The position numbers were made by a program, and so were the translations under genes. Below the pieces are notes generated by a model, which was not told where the DNA came from, ran no database searches, and saw only the letters and a list, made by a program, of their open reading frames with translations. From NCBI GenBank assembly GCA_039105265.1, contig JAPFFF010000010.1, positions 5,394,001-5,458,000 on the forward strand: a DNA stretch of 64,000 nucleotides, written 5' to 3'. Shown here piece after piece: positions 13,501-20,720 of this stretch (positions within the stretch are counted from its first letter, which is position 1; each line of letters starts with the position of its first letter). Origin of the DNA: Tritrichomonas musculus (Eukaryota > Parabasalia > Tritrichomonadida > Tritrichomonadidae).

Positions 13501-13767
13501 CCGTTCACAAAGATGCCTCCTCTTGCCTGCACAGTTGTGAAGAGGGCATCAAAGGTCGTCCGCGCTTTCCAGTGCCCGCTCTTCTTGTCGGTGCCGCTGA
13601 GAGACAGCAGAGACGAGTTCATGCTGAAGAGGCAGAAGGAGAGAATCGACGGAGAGGTCAATAATTTGGTCTATTACGTGCCAATACAGTCTGACCTAAC
13701 TGACAAGCAGTGCGTGATTGAGGGAACTTGCCTAGTTTGCCACATGCCTGACGTTTTTGAACCATGA
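1522..13767 (+). CDS. Dynein heavy chain, axonemal type, with degenerate AAA1 site
   Basis: A 4081-residue flagellar dynein heavy chain. The N-terminal ~1300 residues carry tail and linker signatures, including an early FNPYDL...VTHIHP...W...E block seen in axonemal heavy chains. The AAA ring follows. AAA1 should read GPAGTGKT and CFDEFNR but here reads GSNGIRRKQ (1422-1430) and CFVNIQN (1472-1478), losing the Walker A lysine and both Walker B acids. AAA2 (GESYSGKS, 1727-1734) and AAA3 (GPKKSGKS, 2099-2106) keep intact P-loops; AAA4 is degenerate (SKPGLNRKS, 2416-2424). The stalk coiled coils lie near 2640-2740 and 2850-2930 with a microtubule-binding domain between. AAA5 (PLLIDPDR), AAA6 and a full C-terminal domain are present. 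The frame is unbroken, so it is not a simple pseudogene. ATG at 1522 is the first in the frame. Family known; loss of motor ATPase activity inferred. Confidence 0.93.
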   Translation: MNFSKYNIEEADIVIPKRSKTPIKRPQTAANTGRQTKGLFATKNIDRDVQAFDVVDPAGDSGDKILHACSPRLLAIKTKATRLKQERKPTIPTRGRPKTALNPSAAQMMPSLLSNHKLAQLRDPIPESTIQAYQKNIDNEKLSIGFTEDPLAYFSKRKDGRGHRFIYLNYSGDRRNPNFNPYDLTKVPFAEVNPEYFTMSATGVTHIHPNGATENISLDRWANESSHFLTLKKLKLFKFYFIWKPFRIWKNFVMRQRYNQITDKVMRFSFMNNFVFYQTSIDFLKDTPDSIIIKYLLAFQSQKKFTIEEFHQAETDNRQILSEAYNEYLDSIIASLVQLDIDIRDPGRLVVQDSEFSEIKRRNPNLGQLKILERKKHAESMRRNDIVQKEVYAFCDFIRLTDMLIIESLSKSCTESWKIAEDNVSSDMASIFQIEVEFNHEGKVVFQPSLDELVRITKESLHGSLDYLDQLPRLIMSSKLRTRLRENIPTLNQLFENGPSFNEFISCNEIIPQVEDRIIEVITTSYHDAEVISQVFTDFYSIYKTGMTWDPSSYLHERGGKSELIELFTVEDGCPFLSFDPSKELIVIFDEVSSDIAKFTKDQNKLTQFRACTVRGALYIDSRKIRATLGPIPTRCINDIQSLIKDLTQKKTDKITSIMKACTRKFNHEPTNLESYVKFCDFIDKTQKLVPFISAEICSVDEMYDLLQLFPNKQDPQQESTNALHSNFTSFKADIKTAVGLKEVNSDKYLFVLQQELRKYDRKLQKYKDIVTAYPSTIRQTDIDNLLPATIRVKTKIIKLEPKINDLLKWEEILNVKLNDFKIYNIVKVDADLMENVFRSVSKWKEINKEITSVPFSSIDMPLFKEDLMKLESDVKSLKEKNTSDQNPLIEELTANLDGIVPFIVPLEQLSSGKMQIQHWNRLFEECGQPYAYYAQIKIAELLNFGILKDFDKIARITGTSHGESQLENEFNNLLSHWKDVSLPLMTTRIRSEDSLVLGSLNQTFEEIGDTQIELYNMLQNRYVQGIREQVLKLSNELENIAEILSAWEVFQSNWLILSPVFATDEIKSLLPQQTNKFMIVRKRWISLIKHTLENPKLFNVVTFPSLFEMLTENNKTLEILLSSLVKFVDIKRENMPRLFFLSNDEVLQLISTNDFAVFNKHISKIFMNVRGFDSRASETESNENDLTIIGENDKSTAQDFSKLKVYGIINDDGDSLSFDNIVNCEGQVDEWVPNIFKEIKSSFRSNLAASLAKYQSGNMTDWVMAYSSFICILTLQITFSRDTDDNFHNIENNARVFANYENVIQQRIRDMCAAMMSPLAPNELLKLSSVVSLLNYHLYQTRLLSEKYAFYSQKINWSNHLRLMFNLQNSSLHVLFGENQVEHGYEFFGSALQYIHTPSSERLIVNTCNSLFNNNFPLLVGSNGIRRKQLLTYIAANFGNFIYFASSFPDYSFNIISRLFTGAALSGCWLCFVNIQNQTHSNLSFIYEMLRNFSSTLNSGGIRMNINSKIIEIKNTCRFLMTSDSCFLENNDTEIPPQLRSLLKPIACSAPDLRLIAEIKLISFGFKSTKHFSVKITSLLSTISESYEYLHCKEQMKLLTHLLENARDYLRQLMHSKGVSFVNYYESARTAEEYAITRSFYEEFIHNVKEEHIESFFELLYSTFHVFDTFETFKNNLLNSNFFADEIASSLIREEVSKFTSNEYYINQTINLFKLLMNYSCIIICGESYSGKSYIVELLSKAFETLSKNPDALNKFNLIASIKLLDLYMNIDTTSGIFGTSIDDVNVGCIQLSGHLNSYLTNLCKYKRTHHCLLRFNGPVTTTFSTYLLEILSGGGKDKGRLSSLDTFSFDQQFHILIETDSLNCISPSLFSICGLLYMSNHMKPIENIFEDRKISLKKESFIDSSYQYLQETFTEIIPKVLDYIISITNKFISHVLRGKEYLTVSLPRKCFEYALSIIKATSIDQNNKILLKSVLIVSFYTVYSSVLNNKEKVEFEKWLRVTFSINVPNDWTGFNVPNHFWDIYPRPSLQSVRLFKGAFVPVDFSLLNEKKPLLKKTDRVVSTKFISDLSIPIPQYLPLLYQSMVLSRNMQHIFLHGPKKSGKSHFLNFFFSQNSEFIPVYVPNGPHSTNSTMSTFISTHCSVIKKKYFMLPETKIFALVFENVDPSNLTVVEFIRMIVSSRTIANVSPNDSNFLEVIDLRNYFVIVTGEKIEEFPARFLSMFTPIHLIEPATSTKKHIFMNISSFFGLEEKFADKCFSLIEQTAPTNFNIYQPLQSLCFLDEKENKDENSTKVLLSILLNELNFGYFNNRKRTNEEIEKFNNLFKSLFHSEVDSFWKLRKLNILMTNDMKSFKIQSEELDYEDMKIDLEEKLSFYNTKSKAKLHLSISNALIDHVLLLQRAVCYPGGSCFLISKPGLNRKSLTKFVCSIKDMKFIDLSLNVDFDSTVRDSLFDIISSSQQFVLFFRATNENICQLKLLIDFIVNHNFSYFFNEEDLINCYLKLNHVQEQSQEQNLSSLYQLIDLFSNKIHVVISINEEDEETMKFVHVFENSSIYCIKFEVNEIDQFSDIATGMLSDLDTIIDVPEKLPYLLSRIHLYIKEEFDDLPLNYFYDLIYEFTNKLKLSKEDIIHKHKQTDIALHFFEDMSKKMIWLDKEITELKPKIDSLQSSTKEMETKFSENKEKISNRSNELQEEEMLKTAEIKKMQDDLAQNKKELIETEQNVESNLLKVKSLQERDIKIIQLSAESPTPKYKAFFELLCIFVENPPTYEPFGLAMATDNSIVSSLTNRIAYKIIPNEVLAAAKQNIQANNFTHSEMEAIAPALGILYDWIHSIYHYANVKQKIKALQKDLDDKQTEYHKYMDETKNDRESIAKLSAELEAEMAKISQSESERVSLEKEFDEKQFKLRNVCALMKNTTKIIDKWKRDSTQFNDDMKLMIGNTVVYASYLVYGGMLNPSQKTSLMTFLSNEMENNLISSTSDSFMYYVASQLEIHDNIEIRSAHSFVSTKSSSNFYQPSKERKTSLINDKKKKKNQQVSHETMRDFHHMRTVRRTPLLIDPDRIVYPFFCSHCVQERLMKISFIASSFKEKLFKAIEFGFTIVVTDVDWLNPFLENVLSTLLFSTTNSYESVAITIEGKTLMKHRDFRLVMFTSKRSIKEIPLDLLCRVTIIDSSCSSLTSLNDAISTAFVNFFDPEMVPRMASVSSSETHYRVEMQRYEQQMFNLISEIKKQLEKAPQKEDDDEEENEKYDFLKDEELLGELLQSKELFFTIMNVSVDFNTIKNEHKMTVEPFLKHIEFCNTIWEAASRYLPLISPNYVLTFDRFLSLVKTGISSSGVKPGLIQDEGHVQLHNSLLNVLMKGLLQSLTFDESIFLMFISSYLKGKKEGKYHDEDLEAIVEHFHEEFHSRIDTHLDDVKSNTNNNEIKEDDFELLKFANVADFYNHVSSFIMSQFSNDFANFLPFFQIESFFSGSAMTPVLIQMKDYVDSTSLLLEHFVQTRNRFDSFELYPLFDNEEALKKVLSNVINAVSKGKWIALQYTKASKNVAQCIANIYYHILANSEKVSTNFRLVVLAHTTQFLPVDFLIASVRISIENNYPSIRHQMLQVYQHHSTSIRSSTNPKLMKKVAYVIVLLYAILNFSSFVKPLGLYEHNIINEMSVKEAIDYIRQTIDSHVMVDLPFRNIRETIQDFFYASKVIDTFDRRKARSLIFSLITPEMIEENFTFLDPSSDEVDRWTIPPDMPITNYMHIIEKIPVFTSCDVILMSRGTSQPILNWNLSRWIARPFICLHKKLKVKSDKSGGATFESLTKMMLNSMPKKIYLTGKMVTSPIFQFFMNEITVFNDAIDSIWDSFYRNENNSVFESLTALTVPEEWREKVGYSGTMNLQRFLGILNQKEKFYRTCYAKNGLSSKEVDCKLITNVKGLLLSFLHQMSFEKNLPVDSMVYEFTFSEVPSPQLMTLTLTNVYLVSGFYDVLTKRLIRIGSGAPPFTKMPPLACTVVKRASKVVRAFQCPLFLSVPLRDSRDEFMLKRQKERIDGEVNNLVYYVPIQSDLTDKQCVIEGTCLVCHMPDVFEP

Positions 13768-14366
13768 TTAAGATATTTTTTATTTATTTAATTTTTTGTT
13801 TTTATATTATTTTATATATTTCAAATAAAAATATATATTCATAGATATTGCATTTTAAATAGAAATATTCCAACCAATAATAATAATAATTATTATGTTT
13901 AAATAATTAAAAAAAAAGTTTACATGTCATATCTATAACTTTATATTTTACTGCAAAGATTTGTTCTTATGATTGCTTTTAATCATATCCTTTTTTTTAA
14001 GTTAAATGATGTGAGAATTATATAAAAATATAAGTAATAATATGATTTAATTTAATATTTAGTTAGTAAAACTATTTAATTTTTTTATTTCAACAAAAAA
14101 TCTTTATTTTATTATAGAATATCAAGAATAATAGCAAAAATATAATGATATTTATTTGAATACTTTATATAAGCATAAATTTATTTAAAATAAAAAACAT
14201 TTATATTCTATAATGTATTTAAAAAAATCAAAAGAAAAGTTAATAAAATACAATTATTATATTCAAATAAAATACTATTATAGAATTAATTAATAAATTT
14301 AAAATATATCTAAAATCTCATTTTGTATACAAACCAAACCATTCAATTTTTTGAATCATCAAGGAA
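13768..14366. other. AT-rich spacer
   Basis: A 600-base spacer, extremely AT-rich, between the dynein gene and the next gene. It probably holds the 3' and 5' untranslated ends. The last bases before the downstream ATG contain TCAATTTTTTGAATCATCAA, a TCA-containing stretch that could be an initiator element like the trichomonad TCAYTW motif, but this is not decisive. No gene seen. Confidence 0.5.
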
Positions 14367-17300
14367 ATGTTTGATAATCTTATAGAAAGCATTAATGCGC
14401 AACTTCCCCTTACTGATGAATCAAAAGAATTAATAAAAGCTGTCGCTAAAACGCCAAATCTAAGTTATCCTGGCATAGATCAAAAAACTCAATCTTCAAA
14501 TACCGATAAAAACAGATTACCGACTCAGGAATTAGATAAAGCTTCTCTTCTTCGTCTTATTCGAACATCTTTTCTATGTTCTCCAGATAATAAGAATTAT
14601 GCAGAATGCAAATTAATTAAAGACAGTATAATTCAACAAAACCACCTTCAAAAAATTTTATCCCAATTGTCTGATTTTCAATTCATAGTTGGTGTTGAAA
14701 CTCTTATTGCTCTTCAAGCACATAATTCAGAAGCTGTTTTATCAGATGAATCTTATCAAACCGAATTAGTCAAAACCGCAAATTCTGCTCCGAAGCACCT
14801 CCGACCATTGTATGGCTTTGCACTTTTGCAACTTTTGGGATTTCGACAATTATATAAAAATCCAACAAACCGCGTCAAGAAACTACCAAAAATTGCCCAA
14901 GAAGCCTTAACACGTAAAATTTACTCACCAATTTTATTTGCAAGCTTTTTAGATGCACAAGAATCAGAAAATACATTAAAAATACTTAAGCAATTTGATG
15001 TTTTTGCGATTATATTAAACAAATGGATTGAGCCCATGACCAAAATTCTCCTCGAAGAAGTGAAACGAATTTGCATTAAAGAATTATTTTATTTAATAAG
15101 TCGTTTCCTACGTCTTTATTATTCAAAATCAATATTATCGCAATCAATACAAACTTTTTCAAGCCGAATACTTCCATTAATGTCCCGAATTGTTTTACAT
15201 TATCCGAAATTATTCAATAAATTTTTAGATGACTGTAATATATTTGCTAACAAAAATCTAACAGAAAATCGATTTCCCTCAGTTTTACACTTTTTATCTT
15301 GCTCTTGTAATTCCAAGCAAAATGCACTTACTGTATTGAAAAAATTAACCAATAGTCAAAATCGATCTGAGCCACTAATGAAGCAATTCTTTGATTGTCT
15401 TAAAGAAGCACATGATGAACTTGTTGTTGAGAATGTTAGCAGTAGTTCCAAGTCCGCCCTGTTCCTTCTAAAAAGTTTATTTAAATATCTCTCAAATAAT
15501 TTGAAGGAAAAATTGGTCATGATGTTCAACGGCTCAGAAATCGACACTCCAGCTGAATCTTTATCGTCATTTCTCTGGGACTTTATGGACAATTCAGAAT
15601 TAGCTCCAAGTGCAGCTAAATGCCTCTTTCACCTTTCCTCTCTTTATCCGGACTCAGTCTCGCGCTATTTTGACAACCCTTCCACTTTCATCAGCATAGA
15701 AGGCATGATGGAGAAGAATGCCAAGATAGCCAAGTCCTTTGTCAAGATAGCACGCAACATGGTATCATTTACGTTTTGCAGAAGCAATGACAAAAGCAAA
15801 GAGATACCAAAATTTGCGAAATTTTTAGTTTCTGACTATTTCACAAGTTCCATATTCAAAAAGTTCGAAAGACGATCAAAGCGATGGTCAACATTGACCT
15901 CTATCTTAGAACTAGCTCTTGATATAGTTTATTGCGATCTTGACTTTTGCGAGGAGCTTCCGAACAATGAAAATTTTGTCCGTGGATTGATTTCTATCGT
16001 TCATCAAACTGCCAGCATTTTAAGTGAGCCGCCGACGGTTATAATTGAATCAGATTCAGTCCGAATTGACAGTGACAATTTACGGTACATTATTCAATTC
16101 GACAGCATAGCGATGACGTTAATGATACGTCTAATTACGTGCAATTTGATGAATTTGAATTCAAAATTATCGTTCATGTGCACCTCCTTTTTTTCTGACA
16201 ATTTCAGTGACGCGTCTTCATTATTCACAACTTTTGTATCGTTCCTTCAGTTGACTCATCCATTGTCTCCTCAACTTCGCGTTCATGCCGTTAAGATGCT
16301 CGATCTGATGTGCGAGATAGCGTCACGAATACCCGGCACAAACGTTGATTCATTCTATCCACACGAAAGTCAGCGTGTTTTGAAAGGATTGATTTCAACG
16401 AATCTTTTCAAATCGAACTGCATTGACCAAGTAATCACACAAATTGACTTCATTGCACATACACTATCATCTCAGCTTCCTTTTGCTTATTCATTTGTTC
16501 ATCATCTTGGCTCTTCTTTCGTGTTTGCTGCAACTTCTTATCTTGAAGACATTGCCAAAAAGTTCCCCGATTGGCTTCTCTCTTTATCGCGTCTTCTTTC
16601 AATGATGTTTCAAAAGCTGAGCCTTGGCTCTGAAGTCATTATGCAGATAACAAGCAAGCAAGCATTTTGGTCATCTTTATGGAACATCATTAAACTAGAT
16701 CTCCCTTCAAATGACAACAATCAAGACACATGCAATTTGATTGCTGCAAAATCTGAGCTTTTGAATGTTGCCATTTTGAATAACCAGCCAATTCAGAAGG
16801 AAGTGATCGACATTCTTTTCAATCAAATACAAACAATTCTTCCGAAAAAGTTCGAGCCAATCTTCATTGATTTTAAGATCGATATGAAGAGGTTCATAAT
16901 GGTCGAATTGCATCGTATTTATGGCAAAGATTTTTACCTCGATACTGAATTATTGAGACGATATTTGGTCGACAAAGAAAATATTGTTGCCAAGGCCAAA
17001 AGTTTGAATGAGTCATGGTCAATTATTCATGCATGCACGCAGCTTTTATCAACCATTGTTAACTTGTTAAGAACAACTTCAAACGAGTCATTGATACCTC
17101 CAGTCAAAGACTCCTTAAAACTGCTCATTAACGTCCTCCGAAATGACATCTATTACGACAGCAGTACTGAAGTATTCTTCAACTTTGTTGACGTTTGTTT
17201 ATCGAACATTGATTCGCCCATAAACAACATCAGTTCTAATTTATTGCGAGGAATAACTTATTACTTAAATAAACGTCCTCTTGAGTCCACTTTTTCAATC

Positions 17301-18440
17301 ATTGCCAGATTCTTGGCGCCTTCAGAAATAGAAGAATCAGAAGAACTCATCCAAATGCTCGACCCTTGCATTAAGTTTTCTCTCGAGAATTACGCGACAT
17401 GTTCTTCGAGTGCTTTGAAATGCGCCTCTGAAATTGCATTGAAATTGTCTGACAATGACAACTGGATAGTTAAATCGCCAATAAGTGTCAATTGCTTTTT
17501 CACGTTATTGCCGACACCTCTTGGCTGTTCTGTAGTAGATTTCATGACGTTAGTTTTAATGAACAATGCAAATGCATCAACATTAGAATCGAGCGGTTTC
17601 TTTGAAAAATTTATGACAATTGGAATTTGTGAGTCAGACTCAAAATCGCCAATTTGGCCTCATATATTTGAAATGATGAGTGCTATTCCAAACGTGTCAC
17701 AAGTTCCTTATTGGTTTGTTACAACACACATTAGTAAAATAGCTTACTTTTTCAATCCTTTAACAACGACAATTTCGTCTTCAGAATTGTTGTTAAAATC
17801 AGACAACTTGATGCTTTATAAGACACAATTGTCAATAATGAAATTGCTAGCTAAAATTGCTCCTAATTTGTTGAATTTCGCGAATGCTGAAGATCCAGTT
17901 CAATATCGAATGCTTCTTGAAATTGTCTCTGAAAAATTGAGGAAAAGTTTGCTCTTCTTGAAAGAGTCTTCTCAATTGAACGTGAGTAAAGGCGGCAATA
18001 ATTTATATGACGTTGATTCTTATAATGAAAAAACATGTAATTTGCTTATTTTACATTATTGTCTCCTCTTCTTTAACTGCCTCTTCGAATTCCCTAAAGG
18101 CGATCCTCCGATAATCTTGATTAGTTCCGCCTCGTCAAATCCAATTCTCGACTTGATGGATAAAGTGGCAGACACTTTGAAAGAGATACTTGCGAATGAT
18201 GCTGGCATTTTCAACGACGTTTGTATCGAGGCTTTCGAATATGCTTTAAGAATTTATACAGCTAAAATGTTCGTCTCGGCTACATTGGAAAATGGAAGAA
18301 AGCAAATCATGGAGACAAAAAATTCACTTTTAAGATCAATCGAATCAGTTAGAAAATCTATCAAGGATTTCAATATTAAGGCTCAAGAATCTTTCGAATT
18401 GTTGGATGCAGTTAACGATTTCATTACAAATACTATATAA
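14367..18440 (+). CDS. Large helical-repeat (HEAT/armadillo-like) protein, unrecognised
   Basis: A 1357-residue protein with no motif I recognise. The whole length is leucine/serine-rich amphipathic helices with repeated short helical pairs (for example around 150-350, 640-900 and 1150-1330), no signal peptide, no clear membrane segment and no low-complexity linkers, which suggests an alpha-solenoid scaffold. The size and helix-only composition would fit large nucleoporins of the Nup188/Nup205 class, a proteasome or importin-type scaffold, or a trafficking protein; I cannot choose between them. ATG at 14367 is the first in frame and is preceded by an AT-rich spacer. Codon use matches the neighbouring genes. 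It lies 600 bases downstream of the dynein gene on the same strand with no sign of a functional link. Confidence 0.85.
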   Translation: MFDNLIESINAQLPLTDESKELIKAVAKTPNLSYPGIDQKTQSSNTDKNRLPTQELDKASLLRLIRTSFLCSPDNKNYAECKLIKDSIIQQNHLQKILSQLSDFQFIVGVETLIALQAHNSEAVLSDESYQTELVKTANSAPKHLRPLYGFALLQLLGFRQLYKNPTNRVKKLPKIAQEALTRKIYSPILFASFLDAQESENTLKILKQFDVFAIILNKWIEPMTKILLEEVKRICIKELFYLISRFLRLYYSKSILSQSIQTFSSRILPLMSRIVLHYPKLFNKFLDDCNIFANKNLTENRFPSVLHFLSCSCNSKQNALTVLKKLTNSQNRSEPLMKQFFDCLKEAHDELVVENVSSSSKSALFLLKSLFKYLSNNLKEKLVMMFNGSEIDTPAESLSSFLWDFMDNSELAPSAAKCLFHLSSLYPDSVSRYFDNPSTFISIEGMMEKNAKIAKSFVKIARNMVSFTFCRSNDKSKEIPKFAKFLVSDYFTSSIFKKFERRSKRWSTLTSILELALDIVYCDLDFCEELPNNENFVRGLISIVHQTASILSEPPTVIIESDSVRIDSDNLRYIIQFDSIAMTLMIRLITCNLMNLNSKLSFMCTSFFSDNFSDASSLFTTFVSFLQLTHPLSPQLRVHAVKMLDLMCEIASRIPGTNVDSFYPHESQRVLKGLISTNLFKSNCIDQVITQIDFIAHTLSSQLPFAYSFVHHLGSSFVFAATSYLEDIAKKFPDWLLSLSRLLSMMFQKLSLGSEVIMQITSKQAFWSSLWNIIKLDLPSNDNNQDTCNLIAAKSELLNVAILNNQPIQKEVIDILFNQIQTILPKKFEPIFIDFKIDMKRFIMVELHRIYGKDFYLDTELLRRYLVDKENIVAKAKSLNESWSIIHACTQLLSTIVNLLRTTSNESLIPPVKDSLKLLINVLRNDIYYDSSTEVFFNFVDVCLSNIDSPINNISSNLLRGITYYLNKRPLESTFSIIARFLAPSEIEESEELIQMLDPCIKFSLENYATCSSSALKCASEIALKLSDNDNWIVKSPISVNCFFTLLPTPLGCSVVDFMTLVLMNNANASTLESSGFFEKFMTIGICESDSKSPIWPHIFEMMSAIPNVSQVPYWFVTTHISKIAYFFNPLTTTISSSELLLKSDNLMLYKTQLSIMKLLAKIAPNLLNFANAEDPVQYRMLLEIVSEKLRKSLLFLKESSQLNVSKGGNNLYDVDSYNEKTCNLLILHYCLLFFNCLFEFPKGDPPIILISSASSNPILDLMDKVADTLKEILANDAGIFNDVCIEAFEYALRIYTAKMFVSATLENGRKQIMETKNSLLRSIESVRKSIKDFNIKAQESFELLDAVNDFITNTI

Positions 18441-18988
18441 TATTTTATTATTATTATTTATATTTATTATTTATTTTTGTCTTTTTTATTTTATTTTTTT
18501 TATTTGATAAATTACTTTTATTTAAAATATAATATTAATTTCTAATTTTTTTTATTGCGTTTCTTCTTCTTTTTTCTTTTTTTTTATTATTAAGACATCT
18601 ATTGATGGATTTTTATTTTAATGAAGATTTTAATTAAATAATGCTTTTTAAATAAATTTAAATATAATTTATATATGTATTTGCTGTTAATATTCTTCAT
18701 TATATATATATTATGTTGAGATAAAAATGGATAAATATACAAAAAAATTTTGAATGATCATTGCATCATTTATCCGATATTTGAAAGAAGGAGACCAGAT
18801 ATATTCATAAAACATGATTTAAAATTAATTTTAAATTTTTCTTGATTTCTATGATTTCAAAAATAAATATAATATAAGAATTATAAAATAAATAAAATAT
18901 TATTTTGAAATACTTATTAAAATTTATTTTTTTATAATTTTATTATTAAGAAATTTGATGATAAAGCTTTTTTAATCAATAACAGATC
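18441..18988. other. AT-rich spacer
   Basis: A 550-base spacer, almost entirely A/T with T-rich runs near 18480-18590. No gene or convincing structure seen. Confidence 0.6.
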
Positions 18989-20293
18989 ATGTCGGAAGTT
19001 GTTTTCCCTCTAAACCCAGATCAATATGATTTACTTTATCAAATTGGACAAGGACCATTTACAAAAGTATTTCTTGCTCGTTGTCACACAAATGGCAGAC
19101 TTATTGCAGCAAAATTAATGAATATCGATTCTTGTGAATTTAATTATGCGCTAATGAAAAAAGAAATGGTTTTTTGGCAACAATATGACAATGATCATCC
19201 AAACGTTGCAAAATTTTATGGATCATTTCTACACGAATCAACTATGTGGATTTTACAGGAATATATAGATGGAGGATCAATTTATGATATAATTCATTTT
19301 GGTTATATTCATGGTTTTAAAGGAGAACCGTTGATAGCAACTATAATTAGAGAAGTTTTACAATTTTTAGCATACTTTCACAAGAAAGAGCAAATTCATC
19401 GTCATCTTCAATCATCAAGCGTCCTTATTACATCAAAAGGCGAAGTAAAGGTAACTGATTACGGATATTCAGCAGGATTATTTGATATCGGTGATAAAAA
19501 AAACACTAGATTTATTATTCTTGGCACTGCTTGTTATACACCACCTGAATTAATAACAGATGCAGGATATAAAGAATCTCTTGATATATGGAGTCTTGGT
19601 ATCATAGCAATTGAACTAGCACATGGAATGGCACCTCATTCAGAATTAACACCAATGGAACAAATAATTGCAATAATAGGAGAAAGTCCTCCTGGTTTGC
19701 AAGACAGATATTCAGCTCAATTTCGTGATTTTGTATCGTTATGCTTACAAAAAAATCCAGCAAATAGACCAAGTGCTCTCGAGTTACTAAAGCATCCATT
19801 TATTCGAAAAGGCTTAGAATGCTCGTATATCGAAAAAGTTTTAATGAGCTCACTTCCGCCATTAGATAAAAGATTTGGTGCAATGATGGCGAACTTAGAA
19901 GCATCAAAAGTTCCATTTGCAGGACATGAAAATCCTGTTTATTTCAAGTTTGAAATCAATGATATCGAAGAGAATGGTTCACAAAATCCAGAAAATTTGG
20001 TAAAAACACAAGTTGGAAAGCTTTTCTTGACAATCAAAGAACCAAAGGTGATTCCAATTGAAGAATGCTTAAACAAATCAGAAAAAGTTCTATCTGCTCC
20101 ACCTTCACCTTCAAATGCTGACAAAATTAGACAAGAAGCGAAACAAATGTCATTGGATGACATTGTTAGTAAAGTCACAGAAATGGAAATGCAGTTAGAA
20201 ACAATAGCTATAGATAATTTCCAATTAAATCAACAAATTGGTCATTATTCAAAAGTGATTAAGGATATGAAAGAGGAGAATAAAAAGGCGTAA
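18989..20293 (+). CDS. STE20-like pseudokinase with HRH in place of HRD
   Basis: A 434-residue protein with one kinase fold at about 13-270 and a C-terminal tail ending in a coiled coil (about 385-434). The fold resembles STE20/OSR1/STRAD kinases: glycine loop IGQGPFTKV (19-27), retained VAIK-type lysine K42 in IAAK, GTACYTPPEL in place of GTxxxMAPE, and the DIWSLGIIAIELAHG helix. The catalytic aspartate is gone: HRD is HRH at 137-139, the following HLQSSSVLI lacks the loop lysine and the metal-binding asparagine, and DFG is DYG at 157-159. By family knowledge such a protein should bind partners or nucleotide but not transfer phosphate, like STRAD, which activates LKB1 allosterically. That role here is inference. 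ATG at 18989 is the first in frame. Confidence 0.88.
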   Translation: MSEVVFPLNPDQYDLLYQIGQGPFTKVFLARCHTNGRLIAAKLMNIDSCEFNYALMKKEMVFWQQYDNDHPNVAKFYGSFLHESTMWILQEYIDGGSIYDIIHFGYIHGFKGEPLIATIIREVLQFLAYFHKKEQIHRHLQSSSVLITSKGEVKVTDYGYSAGLFDIGDKKNTRFIILGTACYTPPELITDAGYKESLDIWSLGIIAIELAHGMAPHSELTPMEQIIAIIGESPPGLQDRYSAQFRDFVSLCLQKNPANRPSALELLKHPFIRKGLECSYIEKVLMSSLPPLDKRFGAMMANLEASKVPFAGHENPVYFKFEINDIEENGSQNPENLVKTQVGKLFLTIKEPKVIPIEECLNKSEKVLSAPPSPSNADKIRQEAKQMSLDDIVSKVTEMEMQLETIAIDNFQLNQQIGHYSKVIKDMKEENKKA

Positions 20294-20720
20294 AATTGTT
20301 GTTGATTTAATTTTATTTCCCGATCTTTTTATTTGTTTGTTTAAAAAATAAATTATATGGACAATTTTTTTTTTTTTTAACGATCATATTTCACTATTAA
20401 TGGTGAAATAAATGGATTAATCATTAATTTAAATGAATATCAATTTGGCCTTTATTCTTACATCATCATAATTATTTATGTCTTTTGCCATTACCTAATG
20501 ATATTCTGAGAGTTAAAAAGTTTAAAGATTAGAATTACACTTTCGAATTTGATCTAATTATTTTGTAAAACTTATTTATGAGCAAATACTTAGGTGTATT
20601 CAAATATTTTATATATTTATCACATATATTTAAAAAAAAATATAAATAATCCAACTTTATTATAAATATTTTCTATCTTATATTAATAATTAAAAACATA
20701 TTATTTTTAACATATAATTA
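20294..20720. other. Spacer between convergent genes
   Basis: A 427-base AT-rich spacer between two genes that converge. It probably holds both 3' ends. No gene or strong hairpin seen. Confidence 0.6.
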
